Origin: Syntrophaceae bacterium
GTDB taxonomy: Bacteria; Desulfobacterota; BSN033; UBA1163
NCBI GenBank assembly: GCA_013388645.1
Contig: JACAEV010000244.1
Location: forward strand, 1 to 32,946
Direction of reading: 5' to 3'
Length of the DNA: 32,946 bases
Each line of letters begins with the position of its first letter. Within the stretch, counting starts at the first letter, position 1. Below, in pieces: positions 32,431 through 32,946 of the stretch. The translations under genes and the position numbers were made by a program. The notes under the pieces are model-generated. The model saw only the letters and a list, made by a program, of their open reading frames with translations. It had not been told where the DNA came from and did not search any database.

Positions 32431-32946
32431 ATGAAGAAAATTAAATGGATGGTGTTAGGAATGGCACTCAGCGTGTTGTTTTCACCCCTTATGGCAATGG
32501 CCCATCACGGAGGTGTGAGCCTTGCTCTGGGACCTGGAAGTCCGATTGAAACCAGCTCTCCCCTCACCCTTCCTGAAGGGGGGATCGTGCTTTCCTGGAG
32601 GATTGAACAGGTGGAATGGAGGAAGTGGACTCGGGCTAAACCCAATAAAGACGACTTCACTTTCTTTAATCTCGGCCTCTCTTATGGAATAAAGCCCTAC
32701 CTGACAGCAAGCATGTTTATCCCTTACAATATCAAGCGACAAGATGAATTGGGTTCAAATAAAGGGATCGGTGACCTAAAATTTCAAGCCAATCTTGGAT
32801 TTCATTATGACCCCGAAAAGAAAGGAGTCTTTTTAAACAAAGCCGAAGATACGGCCATTACCCTTGAAGGAGCAAAGAAAATTTACTGCTCTATCTATGG
32901 AGGAGTGACAGCGCCCACAGGGAAAAATCGAAAAGAACTCGGAGGA
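32431..32946 (+). CDS. Exported, probably outer-membrane protein (partial, runs off the window)
   Basis: This reading frame begins at an ATG with GAGGAGGG upstream and is open for 172 codons to the window edge, so the C-terminus is missing. A signal peptide ends near MAMA, leaving a mature start HHGGVSLALGPGSP. The rest has alternating hydrophobic stretches such as FFNLGLSYGIKPYLTASMFI and GIGDLKFQANLGF, which resemble strands of an outer-membrane beta-barrel of the type often annotated as transporter. The tandem His at the mature start is suited to metal binding. It lies 23 bases after nikL in the same direction. An outer-membrane nickel entry protein is a reasonable guess, but no family is certain. 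Confidence 0.7.
   Translation, partial: MKKIKWMVLGMALSVLFSPLMAMAHHGGVSLALGPGSPIETSSPLTLPEGGIVLSWRIEQVEWRKWTRAKPNKDDFTFFNLGLSYGIKPYLTASMFIPYNIKRQDELGSNKGIGDLKFQANLGFHYDPEKKGVFLNKAEDTAITLEGAKKIYCSIYGGVTAPTGKNRKELGG

Overview
The window reads as ordinary bacterial chromosome: dense operons, sigma70-type promoters, clear Shine-Dalgarno sites and moderate GC. The gene mix suggests a metabolically versatile, probably anaerobic bacterium of the Desulfobacterota (deltaproteobacterial) kind. It combines TRAP and ABC uptake, a phenylacetate-CoA-ligase-like enzyme, a molybdenum hydroxylase with selenium-type maturation genes, an octaheme HAO-like cytochrome, and nickel genes including CooT, a family tied to CO dehydrogenase. 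The taxon is an inference from gene content. No rRNA, tRNA, CRISPR array, transposase, integrase or phage gene was seen.

Layout. (1) 1-454: no gene recognised. (2) 455-5952, plus: hyuA/hyuB-type hydantoinase/oxoprolinase subunits, an EamA/DMT permease and a stand-alone V4R-domain protein. (3) 6176-14395, plus: a PaaK-like CoA ligase behind a CRP/FNR-like box, then a TRAP transporter (P, Q, M) behind a GTATAC-repeat operator candidate, then a three-subunit molybdenum hydroxylase (FAD, 2x[2Fe-2S] and Mo subunits). The group looks like a catabolic island for an aromatic or N-heterocyclic acid: import, CoA activation and hydroxylation. (4) 19897-14503, minus: mocA, yqeB, yqeC, an unknown secreted Lys-tailed protein, xdhC, and after a 292-base gap a membrane HD-GYP-like protein. 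This is a molybdenum-cofactor and selenium-dependent hydroxylase maturation cluster, convergent with the hydroxylase genes it probably serves. (5) 19972-21495, plus: an exported octaheme cytochrome c of the hydroxylamine-oxidoreductase family. (6) 21771-27373, plus: a complete five-gene peptide/nickel-type ABC importer with a strong promoter. (7) 28000-27542, minus: a bacterioferritin-like protein; then 28157-29311, plus: an AMIN/Amidase_3 cell-wall amidase. (8) 29654 to the window end, plus: a nickel locus with a DUF3842 protein, CooT, a NikM-NikK fusion, NikL and the start of an exported, probably outer-membrane protein. The ECF ATPase and T components would lie beyond the right edge.

The most interesting unexplained structure is in region 8. 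The DUF3842-cooT unit and the nikMK-nikL unit are each preceded by a three-tier RNA hairpin that opens with the same ten bases, GCCACGAAGG. The first hairpin begins at the predicted transcription start of a near-consensus promoter and ends in a U-run. In the second, both arms can re-pair with downstream leader sequence. This is a candidate nickel-linked cis-regulatory RNA. Other points to check are the NikM-NikK fusion, the unknown exported protein inside the maturation operon, a Cys-containing insertion carrying a DNA palindrome in the FAD subunit, and long hairpins placed just after both transporter substrate-binding-protein genes.
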